A stretch of 64,000 nt of DNA from an uncultured Slackia sp. (GTDB taxonomy: Bacteria; Actinomycetota; Coriobacteriia; Coriobacteriales; Eggerthellaceae). A model generated the notes under the pieces. It was not told where the DNA came from and ran no database searches. It worked only from the letters and a program-made list of their open reading frames with translations. Shown here in pieces: positions 41,950 to 50,690 of the stretch. How positions within the stretch are numbered: the first letter of the stretch is position 1; every line of letters begins with the position of its first letter. The stretch spans positions 1 to 64,000 of the forward strand of contig NZ_CALUMA010000085.1 in assembly GCF_944321625.1 (NCBI RefSeq), given 5' to 3'. Position numbers and translations under genes: made by a program.

Positions 41950-43269
41950 TTATTCGGCCGCGTCCGTCGAGCCATCGAATGAGGCATCGCCGGACGAAGC
42001 ATCATCGGAGGCCCCGTCTTCGTCGGACGCGGAAGACGCATCGCCCTCGTCCGCAGGCGTCGAACCATGCTCCTTGTTCCACGCGTCGAGAACCTCCTGG
42101 AAATCGACGCTATAGCGGAAGATGCCGCTGGACACGTTGTCGTCGATGTTGACCTTCTCGCCGTCCTGCGTCACCGTAAGGCCGTCGTAGGGACTTGCAA
42201 CGATCTCGAACGTGCCCGTGACGTCGAAGCTCTCGGTGGCGGGACCGGTGACATCGCTCGCAAACGTGCAGTTGTCGCCCTCCCAGATCTCGATATACGG
42301 AGTCTCACCGTCGGCAACTTCATAGGAAATCGTGGTCTTGGTGGGAGCGACTTCCTTGGGCTCGGTCTCCTTGGCCTGCTGAGAGGCCTCATCGGTCGCG
42401 GCCTCGCCGTCGGACGCGGTATCGTCCTGCTGGACGTTCTCGGAGCCGGGCATGCCCGTCACGTTCATAGGCTGGCTTGCGGGCTCGGAGGTGGCCGCCC
42501 TGTTCATGCCGTTAACCATGACCACGATGACCACAACCAGCAGCAAGATGACGATGCCCGCGATGAAGAACGGGAGCTTCTCGCGCAATCCGGACCCATG
42601 GTTATGCACGCCCAGATTGGAAGGCGCAGCATACAGGTTGCCGTAGTGTTCCTCGGAAAGCGCCGAGCGGCGCGCGCGATGCGTTGAATGATGGCGGTCG
42701 TCGATGGGGTCCATCACACGCGTCTCGCCCGCCGAACGGGCGGCGGCACGCTGCGAGAGCCCTTGCCCGTAGGCGTTATAGGAGCCCACGTGGACCGCGC
42801 CGATCCTACGTGTGGTGGCCGCAGGCGGAATGGAAGTGGGAGCGGGCCCGTTGAAGAACTCATCGTCGGAAGCGGGCAGGCCGCGGCTGTACGAGGAGCC
42901 CGCAGAGCTCGAAAGATGGGCGCGCGTCTCCGACGAGGAAACGGTTTCGCGGTTGTGACCCCGACGCCTGCCGGCGGACATGTCGAATCCGGTAGGACGG
43001 ATGTTCTCGCGCGCTTTTTCGACCTGGTTGCGGTACTGAGCATCCAGATACATCTTCACCACTTCAGTGGGATTAAGCCCCAGGTAGCGTGCATAGGCGT
43101 TGATCATGTTGCGCGAATAGCCGCGAGGCGGCATGCCGTCGAGGTCGGATGCCTCGATGCGCTCCAGGATGTCGGGGCGGATGCGAATGCGGCGGGCGAC
43201 GGAGACGATATCCTCGCCGCTGCGCTCGCGCGCCTGGCGAAGAACGTCGCCGAAATTCATGGCATCCAC
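41950..43269 (-). CDS. RodZ-like membrane protein with N-terminal helix-turn-helix
   Basis: 439 residues. Residues about 4-75 form an Xre-type helix-turn-helix (FGDVLRQARERSGEDIVSVA, GYSRNMINAYARYLGL), as in RodZ, which links MreB to the cell wall machinery. A long low-complexity cytoplasmic region rich in S, R and A follows. One membrane segment lies at about 232-253. The outside part has a DUF4115-like beta domain (about 310-400) and an acidic, serine-rich end. The GTG at 43269 has AGGAGG 8 nt upstream. Lying between ftsK and rimO, it is probably a morphogenesis protein; presence of MreB is not known. Confidence 0.82.
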   Translation of the reverse strand: MDAMNFGDVLRQARERSGEDIVSVARRIRIRPDILERIEASDLDGMPPRGYSRNMINAYARYLGLNPTEVVKMYLDAQYRNQVEKARENIRPTGFDMSAGRRRGHNRETVSSSETRAHLSSSAGSSYSRGLPASDDEFFNGPAPTSIPPAATTRRIGAVHVGSYNAYGQGLSQRAAARSAGETRVMDPIDDRHHSTHRARRSALSEEHYGNLYAAPSNLGVHNHGSGLREKLPFFIAGIVILLLVVVIVVMVNGMNRAATSEPASQPMNVTGMPGSENVQQDDTASDGEAATDEASQQAKETEPKEVAPTKTTISYEVADGETPYIEIWEGDNCTFASDVTGPATESFDVTGTFEIVASPYDGLTVTQDGEKVNIDDNVSSGIFRYSVDFQEVLDAWNKEHGSTPADEGDASSASDEDGASDDASSGDASFDGSTDAAE

Positions 43270-43352
43270 GCGTGGTACCTCCTTATATTCGTGCGGCCAA
43301 GGGGCCGCTCAAAAAACGCGACAAGCCGGACGGTGCCTCCGCCCGGCAATCA

Positions 43353-46214
43353 TTAGTATACAGAATCCTCGGCGTCATGCGCCTCGAACGCCTTGAGGCT
43401 CTCCAGCTCCATGGCGTCCACCAGGACTTCGCGGGGCTTGCTGCCGTTCGGCGGACCCACGATGCCCTTTTCTTCGAGCATATCCATGATACGCCCTGCT
43501 CGCGAATAGCCTACACTCAAACGGCGCTGGATATTCGACGTCGAGCCCAATCCACTCGAAACCACTATATCGGCCGCCTCCCAGATCAGCGGATCGTCCG
43601 AGCTTGAACCTCCACCGCTGCCGTCAGGCATGGAGGACCCGATGCCTATCACGTTGGTCTGCAGAATCTCGTTGTGATATTCTGGCTCGCCTTGCGACTT
43701 AAGATGCTCGACCACCGCTTCAATCTCGTCCTCGGAGACGAAGCAGCCCTGCAAACGCTGCGGCTTCGCCCACTCAGGCTTGCTGAAGAGCATGTCGCCC
43801 CATCCGATGAGCTTCTCGGCGCCCGGCGTGTCCAGGATGACGCGCGAGTCGATGCCGGAGGCAACCAAAAACGCGATGCGGTTGGTGATGTTGGCCTTGA
43901 TCAGGCCTGTAACCACGTTGGTGGACGGGCGCTGTGTGGCGATGATCATGTGAATGCCCGCGGCGCGCGCCAGCTGAGCGATGCGGCTGATGGAAAGCTC
44001 CACCTCTTTACCCACGTTCATCATGAGGTCGGCAAGCTCGTCGATCACGATGACGATATAGGGCATCTTCTTGGGCGCCTGAGGAATGTCGTCGATGGAA
44101 AGCTGCTTGGTGCCGCTAGCCGGCTGGGACTCGTCGGGGCCGTCGGGATCGAGCGCGCCCGACTCGACCTTCGCATTGTACTGGGCGATGTTGCGCACGC
44201 CTGCCTTCGACATCACCTTCAAACGGCGCTCCATCTCGGCCACGCCCCAAGCCAGAGCGCTTGCCGCCTCCTTGTTCTCGGTAACCACGGGAACATAGAG
44301 ATGAGGGATGCCGTTGTACAGCGTGAACTCGACGCGCTTGGGGTCGATCATGATGAAGCGCACCTCGTCGGGCGTCGCACGCATGAGGATGGACATGATC
44401 ATCGAGTTGATGCCCACCGACTTACCGGAGCCCGTGGTGCCGCCGATGAGCAGGTGAGGCATCTTGGCGAGGTCCACGAGGATGGTATTGCCCTCGACAT
44501 CCTTGCCGATGGCCATCTCGAGCGGGCCGCCCTTGGCGTCTTTGAGCACGTCGCCCAGAAGCACCGTCTGACGCACCTTGTTCGGCACTTCGATGCCTAC
44601 GTGGTTGGTACCTGGGATGGGCGCGAAGATGCGCACGCCCGGCGCGGCCAGCGCAAGCGCGATGTCGTCCTGGAGCGCGAGGATGCGGCTCACGCGCACA
44701 CCCGAAGGCAGATCGACCTTGAACAACGTGACTGTAGGGCCGGCCACCCAGCCCACGACCTGGGCCATAATACTGAAGTCCTCGAGCGTTCCCTGGAGCT
44801 CGGCGGCCACTTCGCGCAGTTCATTCTCGTCGGCTTTTTCGGCCTTGGAGGTATGCTTGATCAGGCTGAACGCAGGCAGCGTGAAGCCGCCGCGCGTCTC
44901 GCCCGGCGCGTCATCGAGCTTGGGCTTCTGTGCCAAAGAGCGCGTTTTCGGAGCCGGCTGAGCGGCAGGGGCATGAGCGGCGGGAGCATCCTCTTTGCGC
45001 GCAAGACGGCGCGTCATAGGCTTGGGCTCCTCGACGGGCGCCTCAGGAGTATCCGCTTCGTCGTTCCAGGGAAGCGCCACCGTCTTGTCAGCAGGCCCGT
45101 CGTTCACGCGAGCACGTGAGCTTTTCTTCATGCGGGGGCCCTCGTCGACTCCAAGCACGCGCGTCTTGGCCGCCTGCGCCGCCTGCATCTCCTCGGCCTC
45201 CGCCAGGCCCTCGTCATAGGCGTAGTCGGACGGCCAGTACATATCGACGTCGGAGGCATGAGGGCCGCCGTACATGGTGCGCGAATCGCCCAGAACCTGG
45301 GTGATGGACTGCGACGCGCGGCGAGGACGCGAAAGGTCGCGGGGAACACGCGCCGCAGGCTCCGGACGGTACGGCGCCTGCTCGACGGTATGGTCGGGGT
45401 CGACGGAGCGGCGAATGCCGCCGAAAGGACGATTGCGCTCCGGACGAGGCTGGTCGTAGGGCTGGCTGTCCAGTGCGGTCATGTCGTCTTCCTGCTCGGC
45501 CGCATGGCGCTCGCGACGCATCTCGCGAAAGTCATGTCCCTTGTCGCGAATGGCAGAAAGCGCACCCGAAATCGAGAAGCCGATGATGACGACGCCGCCC
45601 AATGCGACGCCGATCAGCAGCACGCACCCTACGGCCTGCCCGAAAAGCTCGAGCAACGCCCAGGCTATGCCGGCGCCGATATAGCCCCCGCGAACAGCAA
45701 GCGGGTCAACCGACGCCGCAGGGTCGCGCGAGAACACGGCATAGGGATCCGTCGCAGCGCCAGGCGTGAACAGCGCCAAGAGAGACATCAGCGCTATCAG
45801 GATGAGGAACAGTCCTATGCCCACGCGCAAGCCAAGATGGCTATGCTCGGTGCGTACCAGCATGCAGACGCCTGTCGCAAGCATCATGATGGGAAGCAGA
45901 TAGCACCCGAAGCCCAGCCCTAGATGCAGGCCCTGCGAGAGCGCGGAGGTGATGAAGCCTGAAGGAGGAAGCACGGCGATGACGAACAGCGCGACGGCCA
46001 CGACGCCGCACAGAACGCCCGCGATGTCGCGCCTGGTGCGGTCGTCGAAGATCCTTGGCTCGCTGAAATCAAGCTCTGCCTGAGCGCGAGCAGCAGCCGC
46101 CTTGCGGCCGTTGCCGGCCTTGGCGCCCGCCTCTTTCAAGGCGACGCGGCCGGAATTGCGCTTGCTTGAACTGCTCTTCGGTTGTGCTTCGGCTTTCTTG
46201 GAACCGCGAGCCAC
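43353..46214 (-). CDS. ftsK: DNA translocase FtsK/SpoIIIE
   Basis: Membrane-anchored DNA pump that moves chromosome ends through the closing septum and activates dif recombination. 953 residues from a GTG at 46214 with AAGGAG upstream. An N-terminal basic stretch (about 1-50) precedes four to five membrane segments (about 60-220), then a low-complexity linker (about 225-440). The motor has the P-loop GTTGSGKSVGINS and Walker B IVIVIDELADLMM. The C-terminal gamma winged-helix domain has LSVGYSRAGRIMDMLEEKG. The 370-bp region upstream holds a dispersed repeat. Confidence 0.96.
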   Translation of the reverse strand: MARGSKKAEAQPKSSSSKRNSGRVALKEAGAKAGNGRKAAAARAQAELDFSEPRIFDDRTRRDIAGVLCGVVAVALFVIAVLPPSGFITSALSQGLHLGLGFGCYLLPIMMLATGVCMLVRTEHSHLGLRVGIGLFLILIALMSLLALFTPGAATDPYAVFSRDPAASVDPLAVRGGYIGAGIAWALLELFGQAVGCVLLIGVALGGVVIIGFSISGALSAIRDKGHDFREMRRERHAAEQEDDMTALDSQPYDQPRPERNRPFGGIRRSVDPDHTVEQAPYRPEPAARVPRDLSRPRRASQSITQVLGDSRTMYGGPHASDVDMYWPSDYAYDEGLAEAEEMQAAQAAKTRVLGVDEGPRMKKSSRARVNDGPADKTVALPWNDEADTPEAPVEEPKPMTRRLARKEDAPAAHAPAAQPAPKTRSLAQKPKLDDAPGETRGGFTLPAFSLIKHTSKAEKADENELREVAAELQGTLEDFSIMAQVVGWVAGPTVTLFKVDLPSGVRVSRILALQDDIALALAAPGVRIFAPIPGTNHVGIEVPNKVRQTVLLGDVLKDAKGGPLEMAIGKDVEGNTILVDLAKMPHLLIGGTTGSGKSVGINSMIMSILMRATPDEVRFIMIDPKRVEFTLYNGIPHLYVPVVTENKEAASALAWGVAEMERRLKVMSKAGVRNIAQYNAKVESGALDPDGPDESQPASGTKQLSIDDIPQAPKKMPYIVIVIDELADLMMNVGKEVELSISRIAQLARAAGIHMIIATQRPSTNVVTGLIKANITNRIAFLVASGIDSRVILDTPGAEKLIGWGDMLFSKPEWAKPQRLQGCFVSEDEIEAVVEHLKSQGEPEYHNEILQTNVIGIGSSMPDGSGGGSSSDDPLIWEAADIVVSSGLGSTSNIQRRLSVGYSRAGRIMDMLEEKGIVGPPNGSKPREVLVDAMELESLKAFEAHDAEDSVY

Positions 46215-46585
46215 TCTTCTTGCTCCTTACACTGCTGCGTATCTGCTTCGTTTTTTTTGGACTGGGAGATTATACCTGGTGTGCCGGTCGTTGGCTAAAT
46301 TGCATGGTTTTTTGCAAAATGCGAGGGTTTGAAAGGGGGAGGGGGAAGAGGAAGGGTCCTCTTCCCCCTCCCCCTTTGCATCCCCCTCCCCTTGCTCCTC
46401 GCTCCAGGGCGCATGAGACACCGGCTGCTTACGGCCTCATCGCCCACCGTGCGGGCATCGCTTGCGCTCGCCCGCAGCTCGCAAGGACGGTGGAACTTGA
46501 AATACTGCCAAGTGCCTCACGGTCTTTGGGTTCGCGCTTCGCGCGCGTGGGGTTCGCTTCGCTCCCCCACGGCTGCCCCGTAAGC
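46215..46585 (+). repeat. Dispersed intergenic repeat, copy 1
   Basis: This gap between RNase J and ftsK has no gene. From 46332 it holds a perfect 21-bp purine/pyrimidine hairpin (arms 46332-46352 and 46357-46377, AAAGGGGGAGGGGG start, loop AGGG). Then comes CTCGCTCCAGGGCGCATG (46398 on), CATCGCCCAC, then GCCAAGTGCCTCAC near 46508 and GGGTTCGCGCTTCG. The same blocks occur in the same order on the other strand at 57.4-57.7 kb. The first about 115 bp (46215-46331) hold the ftsK ribosome site and nothing else recognised. Confidence 0.75.
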
Positions 46586-48526
46586 TTATAGCTCGATGAT
46601 GCTTGAGACCACCATGGGGCGCTGCTTGGTGCGCTCCCACAGAAGCGACAGCAGGGAGTCGCGGCAGGTCTTTTCGAGGTCGCGACCCTTGGTGCCCTTC
46701 TCGAGCGCGCGGCGCAGCGTGCCCTTCACGGTGTCGGTGGCCTCGCGGCGCAGATCCGATACATCGCCGCCGGTGATGCCGCGCATCTCGACGCGCACGT
46801 TGCCAAGAATCTGCTTCTTGCGCGGGTCGACCGCGGCGCAGATCAGGGCCACGCCGGCACCGCCGAGCGTCTGACGCTCGTCGAGGACGTCCTTGGAGGT
46901 ATCGCCCACCGAGAGGCCGTCCACGTACACGATACCGCTTTCCACAGGCTCGCCGAAGCGAACGCCTTCCTGAGTGAGCTCGAGGGTGTCGCCGTTCTCG
47001 CACAGGAAGATATTGCGGGCGGGCACGCCCGTGGCCTCGGCCAGCTTGGCGTGGGCGCGCAGATGCGTCGCCTCGCCGTGGACGGGCATGAAGTTCTTGG
47101 GCTGCACGATGGAGAGCACCAGCTTGAGTTCCTCGGCTCCGGCGTGACCGGATACGTGCACGGTGGCACGACGCTTGTCGTATACATCGCAGCCAATCTT
47201 GGCGAGCGAATTGACCACGCGGGTCACCGCCTTCTCATTGCCGGGAACGGGCGTGGCGGAAATGATGACCGTATCGCCCTCGTCGATCTGAATGGTGCGA
47301 TGCTCGCCATTGGCGATGCGCGCCAAAGCAGACAGCGGCTCGCCCTGGCTGCCGGTACACATGATGACGACCTTGTCCGCAGGCATGTCTTTGAGGTCGT
47401 AGGCGTCGATGAGGTCGACGTCCTGAATCTTCAGATAGCCCAAACGGCGCGCGATATCGGTGTTTTGCACCATGGAGCGCCCGGTCACGACCACCTTGCG
47501 GCCGCAGGCCACAGCCGCATCGGCGATCTGCTGCAAGCGATGGATATGGCTTGCAAAGCTGGCGATGATGACGCGGCCCTTGGCGTTTTCGATGATAGGT
47601 CGCAGCGCACGACCCACCTCGGCCTCGGAAGGCGTGAAGTTGGGGTTCATAGCGTTGGTGGAGTCCGACATCATCAGATCGACACCGATCTTGCCGAATC
47701 GGGCGAGCGCACCGAAGTCGGTGTGCACGCCGTCGATGGGGCTCTGGTCGAGCTTGAAGTCGCCGGTATGAAGCACATTGCCCGCAGGCGACTGCAGGAA
47801 CACGCCCAGCGCGCCGGGGATGGAGTGATTCACCGCAAAGAAGTCAATCACGAAGCACCCGAGCTTGATTTCGTCGCCCGCCTTGACCTCGGCGAGGCGC
47901 GCCTTCACGCGGTGCTCGTTGAACTTGCCCTCGACCAGGCCAAGCGTCATCTTGGTGGCGTAGATGGGCACCTTGCGAGACAGGTCCTTCATCAGATACG
48001 GAAGGCTTCCCGTGTGGTCCTCGTGGCCGTGCGTGATGATGATGCCACGCAGCTTGTGCTCGTTTTCCAGCACGTAGGTGTAGTCGGGCAGAATCAGGTC
48101 GATGCCCGGATGGTCGTCATCGGGGAACATCAGGCCCGCATCGACCAGAATCATGTCGTCGCCGCACTCGAACGCCGTCATGTTCTTGCCGATGGCATCC
48201 AGACCGCCCAGGGGGATGACCTTGAGCATCGCATCGGGCTTGCGCTCGACGCTGCCGCGACGGCGGGCGCCGCCACGCGCTTTACGCGTACGGGGCTTGG
48301 AGAACGTCTCCTTCTCCATCTGGTCCTCGGGGGTGATCTGGGGTCGCTTGTGCTCGACCGTGACCGTCATGTGACGCTTCGTGCGATGGCGGCGATTCTT
48401 GCCCTGACCCGCCTGCGATGCGCCCTGCTCGGAATCGTTGGCGCGCGTCTGCTTAGAGCCGGAACGCTTGCCGGCGTCAACGTTGCTGGCGGTCTCATTG
48501 CCGCCATGGATATGTTCGTTAGCCAA
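46586..48526 (-). CDS. rnj: Ribonuclease J
   Basis: Metallo-beta-lactamase/beta-CASP nuclease with endo- and 5'-3' exonuclease activity in mRNA decay and rRNA maturation. 646 residues. The first about 98 residues form a basic, disordered extension (GKNRRHRTKRHMTV, RTRKARGGARRRGS) absent from the basic Firmicutes form but seen in actinobacterial enzymes. The core starts LKVIPLGGLDAIGKNMTAFE; the metal site is HGHEDH at 166-171. NHSIPGALG and the beta-CASP motifs VVTGRSMV and SGHAG follow. The start is TTG at 48526 with AAGGAG upstream. PNPase and RNase Y are also in the window. Confidence 0.96.
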   Translation of the reverse strand: MANEHIHGGNETASNVDAGKRSGSKQTRANDSEQGASQAGQGKNRRHRTKRHMTVTVEHKRPQITPEDQMEKETFSKPRTRKARGGARRRGSVERKPDAMLKVIPLGGLDAIGKNMTAFECGDDMILVDAGLMFPDDDHPGIDLILPDYTYVLENEHKLRGIIITHGHEDHTGSLPYLMKDLSRKVPIYATKMTLGLVEGKFNEHRVKARLAEVKAGDEIKLGCFVIDFFAVNHSIPGALGVFLQSPAGNVLHTGDFKLDQSPIDGVHTDFGALARFGKIGVDLMMSDSTNAMNPNFTPSEAEVGRALRPIIENAKGRVIIASFASHIHRLQQIADAAVACGRKVVVTGRSMVQNTDIARRLGYLKIQDVDLIDAYDLKDMPADKVVIMCTGSQGEPLSALARIANGEHRTIQIDEGDTVIISATPVPGNEKAVTRVVNSLAKIGCDVYDKRRATVHVSGHAGAEELKLVLSIVQPKNFMPVHGEATHLRAHAKLAEATGVPARNIFLCENGDTLELTQEGVRFGEPVESGIVYVDGLSVGDTSKDVLDERQTLGGAGVALICAAVDPRKKQILGNVRVEMRGITGGDVSDLRREATDTVKGTLRRALEKGTKGRDLEKTCRDSLLSLLWERTKQRPMVVSSIIEL

Positions 48527-48907
48527 TGTCGCAGTCTCCTTAGATTGAGGAATCGATTACAATACAAACACGCCGTTCGCCAAGGCCCAAGCCATAAAGA
48601 GGACCGGCGACGACGAACCGTCCAAACTGAAGAGTTACGCCCTTTTTCGCCAAACAAATCATTGCCGGCAAAATCGTATCCGACAATTTTACGCCAAATC
48701 ATACCGGTCAACCAAATCTCACCTTCAAATTGAGGAGAAACGGTGGCGAGGTCGCATGCGCAATCAAAGATTAAGGATATACTATAAACGCTTCACGAAT
48801 GTAGTCAAATAGCTATCAATCGGCTTAATTCTGATCGCATCGGCATTCGCGAGCCGAACTACGATGCGCCAGCAGAATTCCGCAAGAACCGAAACCCGAG
48901 GTGCCCC
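48527..48907. promoter_or_regulatory. Divergent promoter region between RNase J and the MarR-type gene
   Basis: This 381-bp AT-richer gap has no gene. For RNase J, minus-strand TTGGCG-16-TGTAAT ending near 48550 is a plausible promoter. For the regulator, TATACT (48778-48783) is a possible -10 box without a clear -35; it would leave a leader of about 120 nt. No operator was recognised. Confidence 0.4.
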
Positions 48908-49870
48908 ATGTCAGAAACCGCCGCATCCTTTACAGCGCCAGTACCCAGCGCACAAGGCACCCCGCCCCGATTCGATTCCGCGTTCTTCGTCGCCTTCCGC
49001 CTCACGCATGAGGCGCTCAAAGGAGCGTTGCACGAAGCGAGCGACCTCAACGTCACCCAATACCGCGTGCTCGTGAAAGTGGCCTCGGCAACCCCGGAAG
49101 GAATAGGCCAAGGAAAGCTCGGTGAAAGCCTGCGGCTCAAGCCCAATGTGGTCACACAATCGCTCAACGTGCTTGCAAGCCACTCCTTTATCGAACGCGA
49201 AGAAGGCCAATCGGACCGCCGAGCCAAAATCGTCCACGCCACTGGCGAGGGCATTCGCCATATCGAAGGTGTCAATAAGAAGATCGTGGGGCTTCTCTAT
49301 GAGCTCTTCCCCACCGAAAACGCTTCATGGCGCGCTATCCTCGAAGCCTCGGTTGCCGCAGGCGCCACGATCGATCCTCCCCTGTCGCGCAAGGCAGAGC
49401 GCTACCCCGCTTCCAAAACGCTCGTGTCCATCGAGCTCGTAAGGCTCGAAATCGAACGCGAACTCAAGCATTCGTGCGGCGTGCCGCTGAGCGAAGCGCT
49501 CATCATGATGCGCCTTAACGAAGTTGCGACGCCCCAGCGCGTCGTCGATATCGCTGCAGCACTGGACACATCGACCGCCAACATGACGCGCACGGTGGAT
49601 CGTTTGGCGAGCCACGGCTGGATCAAACGCATGGGAAGCCCGTTTGACAAGAAAGCCGTCTACGCGGTTTTAACCGAAGAGGGCGCGTTCCAAGCGAATG
49701 TAATCAGCGACACTACCGACCGCATCGCATCTGAGCTGCTGTGGAGCAAGCTCGATGACAAGGGGCGCGACGCCATCGCGCAGGTAGGCACGGTGGTGAT
49801 TGACGGATTGCGCGCACGCAAACATGCTGCGCAGCAGGTCAACTACGACGACCTGCTCCCCATCCAATAA
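48908..49870 (+). CDS. Double MarR-domain transcriptional regulator
   Basis: 320 residues containing two MarR-type winged helices in one chain. Domain 1 (about 25-140) has LGESLRLKPNVVTQSLNVLA as recognition region and a wing with EEGQSDRRAKIVHATGEG. Domain 2 (about 172-305) has VVDIAAALDTSTANMTRTVD and SPFDKKAVYAVLTEEG. MarR proteins normally dimerise, so this may act as a single-chain pseudo-dimer and could bind an asymmetric site. It converges on the minus-strand reductase locus and may regulate it. GAGGTG precedes the ATG. Confidence 0.85.
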   Translation: MSETAASFTAPVPSAQGTPPRFDSAFFVAFRLTHEALKGALHEASDLNVTQYRVLVKVASATPEGIGQGKLGESLRLKPNVVTQSLNVLASHSFIEREEGQSDRRAKIVHATGEGIRHIEGVNKKIVGLLYELFPTENASWRAILEASVAAGATIDPPLSRKAERYPASKTLVSIELVRLEIERELKHSCGVPLSEALIMMRLNEVATPQRVVDIAAALDTSTANMTRTVDRLASHGWIKRMGSPFDKKAVYAVLTEEGAFQANVISDTTDRIASELLWSKLDDKGRDAIAQVGTVVIDGLRARKHAAQQVNYDDLLPIQ

Positions 49871-49890
49871 ACGCACCTGGCCATTAGCGT

Positions 49891-49922
49891 CAAAAAGCCT
49901 CCGAGCAAGATGCCCGGAGGCT
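49891..49922 (-). terminator. Intrinsic terminator of the reductase locus
   Basis: On the minus strand AGCCTCCG and CGGAGGCT (8-bp stem, 11-nt loop) are followed by TTTTTG. It lies 40 nt past the membrane protein gene. Confidence 0.88.
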
Positions 49923-49962
49923 GGAGGGGGATATGCGCGATCGGCTCTTGTGAACCCCTACG

Positions 49963-50688
49963 CTAGACAGCGGCTTTTCTCACAAGCACGCGCGGAGCGA
50001 CCAGGAGGATGACGAGGTTGCATACGAGGTCGGCAGCGAACCACATCAGAAGCGCTCCGGTATCGACCGACGCCGCGCTGAGGGCGGAAAACGTCCCCAC
50101 GGTAAGAAGCATGACGGGAACGCCGCAGCAAAGCGCCGCGGCCACCAGTCGTACGCAGGCGCTCTTCTCGCCGTTCGCGCCTTCGAGGCATGCGGATGCC
50201 ACCATCGATGCGGCACCGAGCAACGTGCCGATGAACGCAGAGAATCCCACGATACCCGCTACAATCACACCCATTCCGGGCAGCTTGCTGCTCATCGAGC
50301 CAACCTGGACCGCCGACAGAATTCCGCTTGCCACGATGCCCAGGCATACGATCGCAACCAGCGCGGTCGCCCATCCCCAAAGAAACGCCGAGGCGGAATG
50401 CGCGCGCAGGCCCTTGCATCGGCACAACGCGACATAGAGGGCAACGCCTGCCGTCGAGAGCGTGAGCGCCAGCCCTGCGTCGAAGAGAAACGCCACCAAA
50501 GCCGAACCGGTAAGAATCGAGCACACCACATCGAGCATGGGAACACCCGAGGCTGATATGTAATCATACGAGAGCGATCCCGTGACATCCATGACGGCTA
50601 ACCCCGCGCGAGCCAATACCGCCACCACCAACGCAATCGCGAACAGCGTCGCATAAGGACGCGCCATCGCTTTCATTTGACCGAGCAT
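49963..50688 (-). CDS. Polytopic membrane protein of unknown function in the reductase locus
   Basis: 241 residues with about six predicted membrane segments (about 12-32, 50-72, 73-92, 100-125, 137-165, 175-235 in two). No family was recognised. The ATG at 50688 lies two bases after the flavoprotein stop, with GGAGG inside that gene, so translation is coupled. This points to a membrane partner of the flavoprotein, for example an anchor or quinol-linked electron donor. There are no obvious heme-binding histidine pairs, so the electron role is inference. Confidence 0.7.
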   Translation of the reverse strand: MLGQMKAMARPYATLFAIALVVAVLARAGLAVMDVTGSLSYDYISASGVPMLDVVCSILTGSALVAFLFDAGLALTLSTAGVALYVALCRCKGLRAHSASAFLWGWATALVAIVCLGIVASGILSAVQVGSMSSKLPGMGVIVAGIVGFSAFIGTLLGAASMVASACLEGANGEKSACVRLVAAALCCGVPVMLLTVGTFSALSAASVDTGALLMWFAADLVCNLVILLVAPRVLVRKAAV

Positions 50689-50690
50689 TC

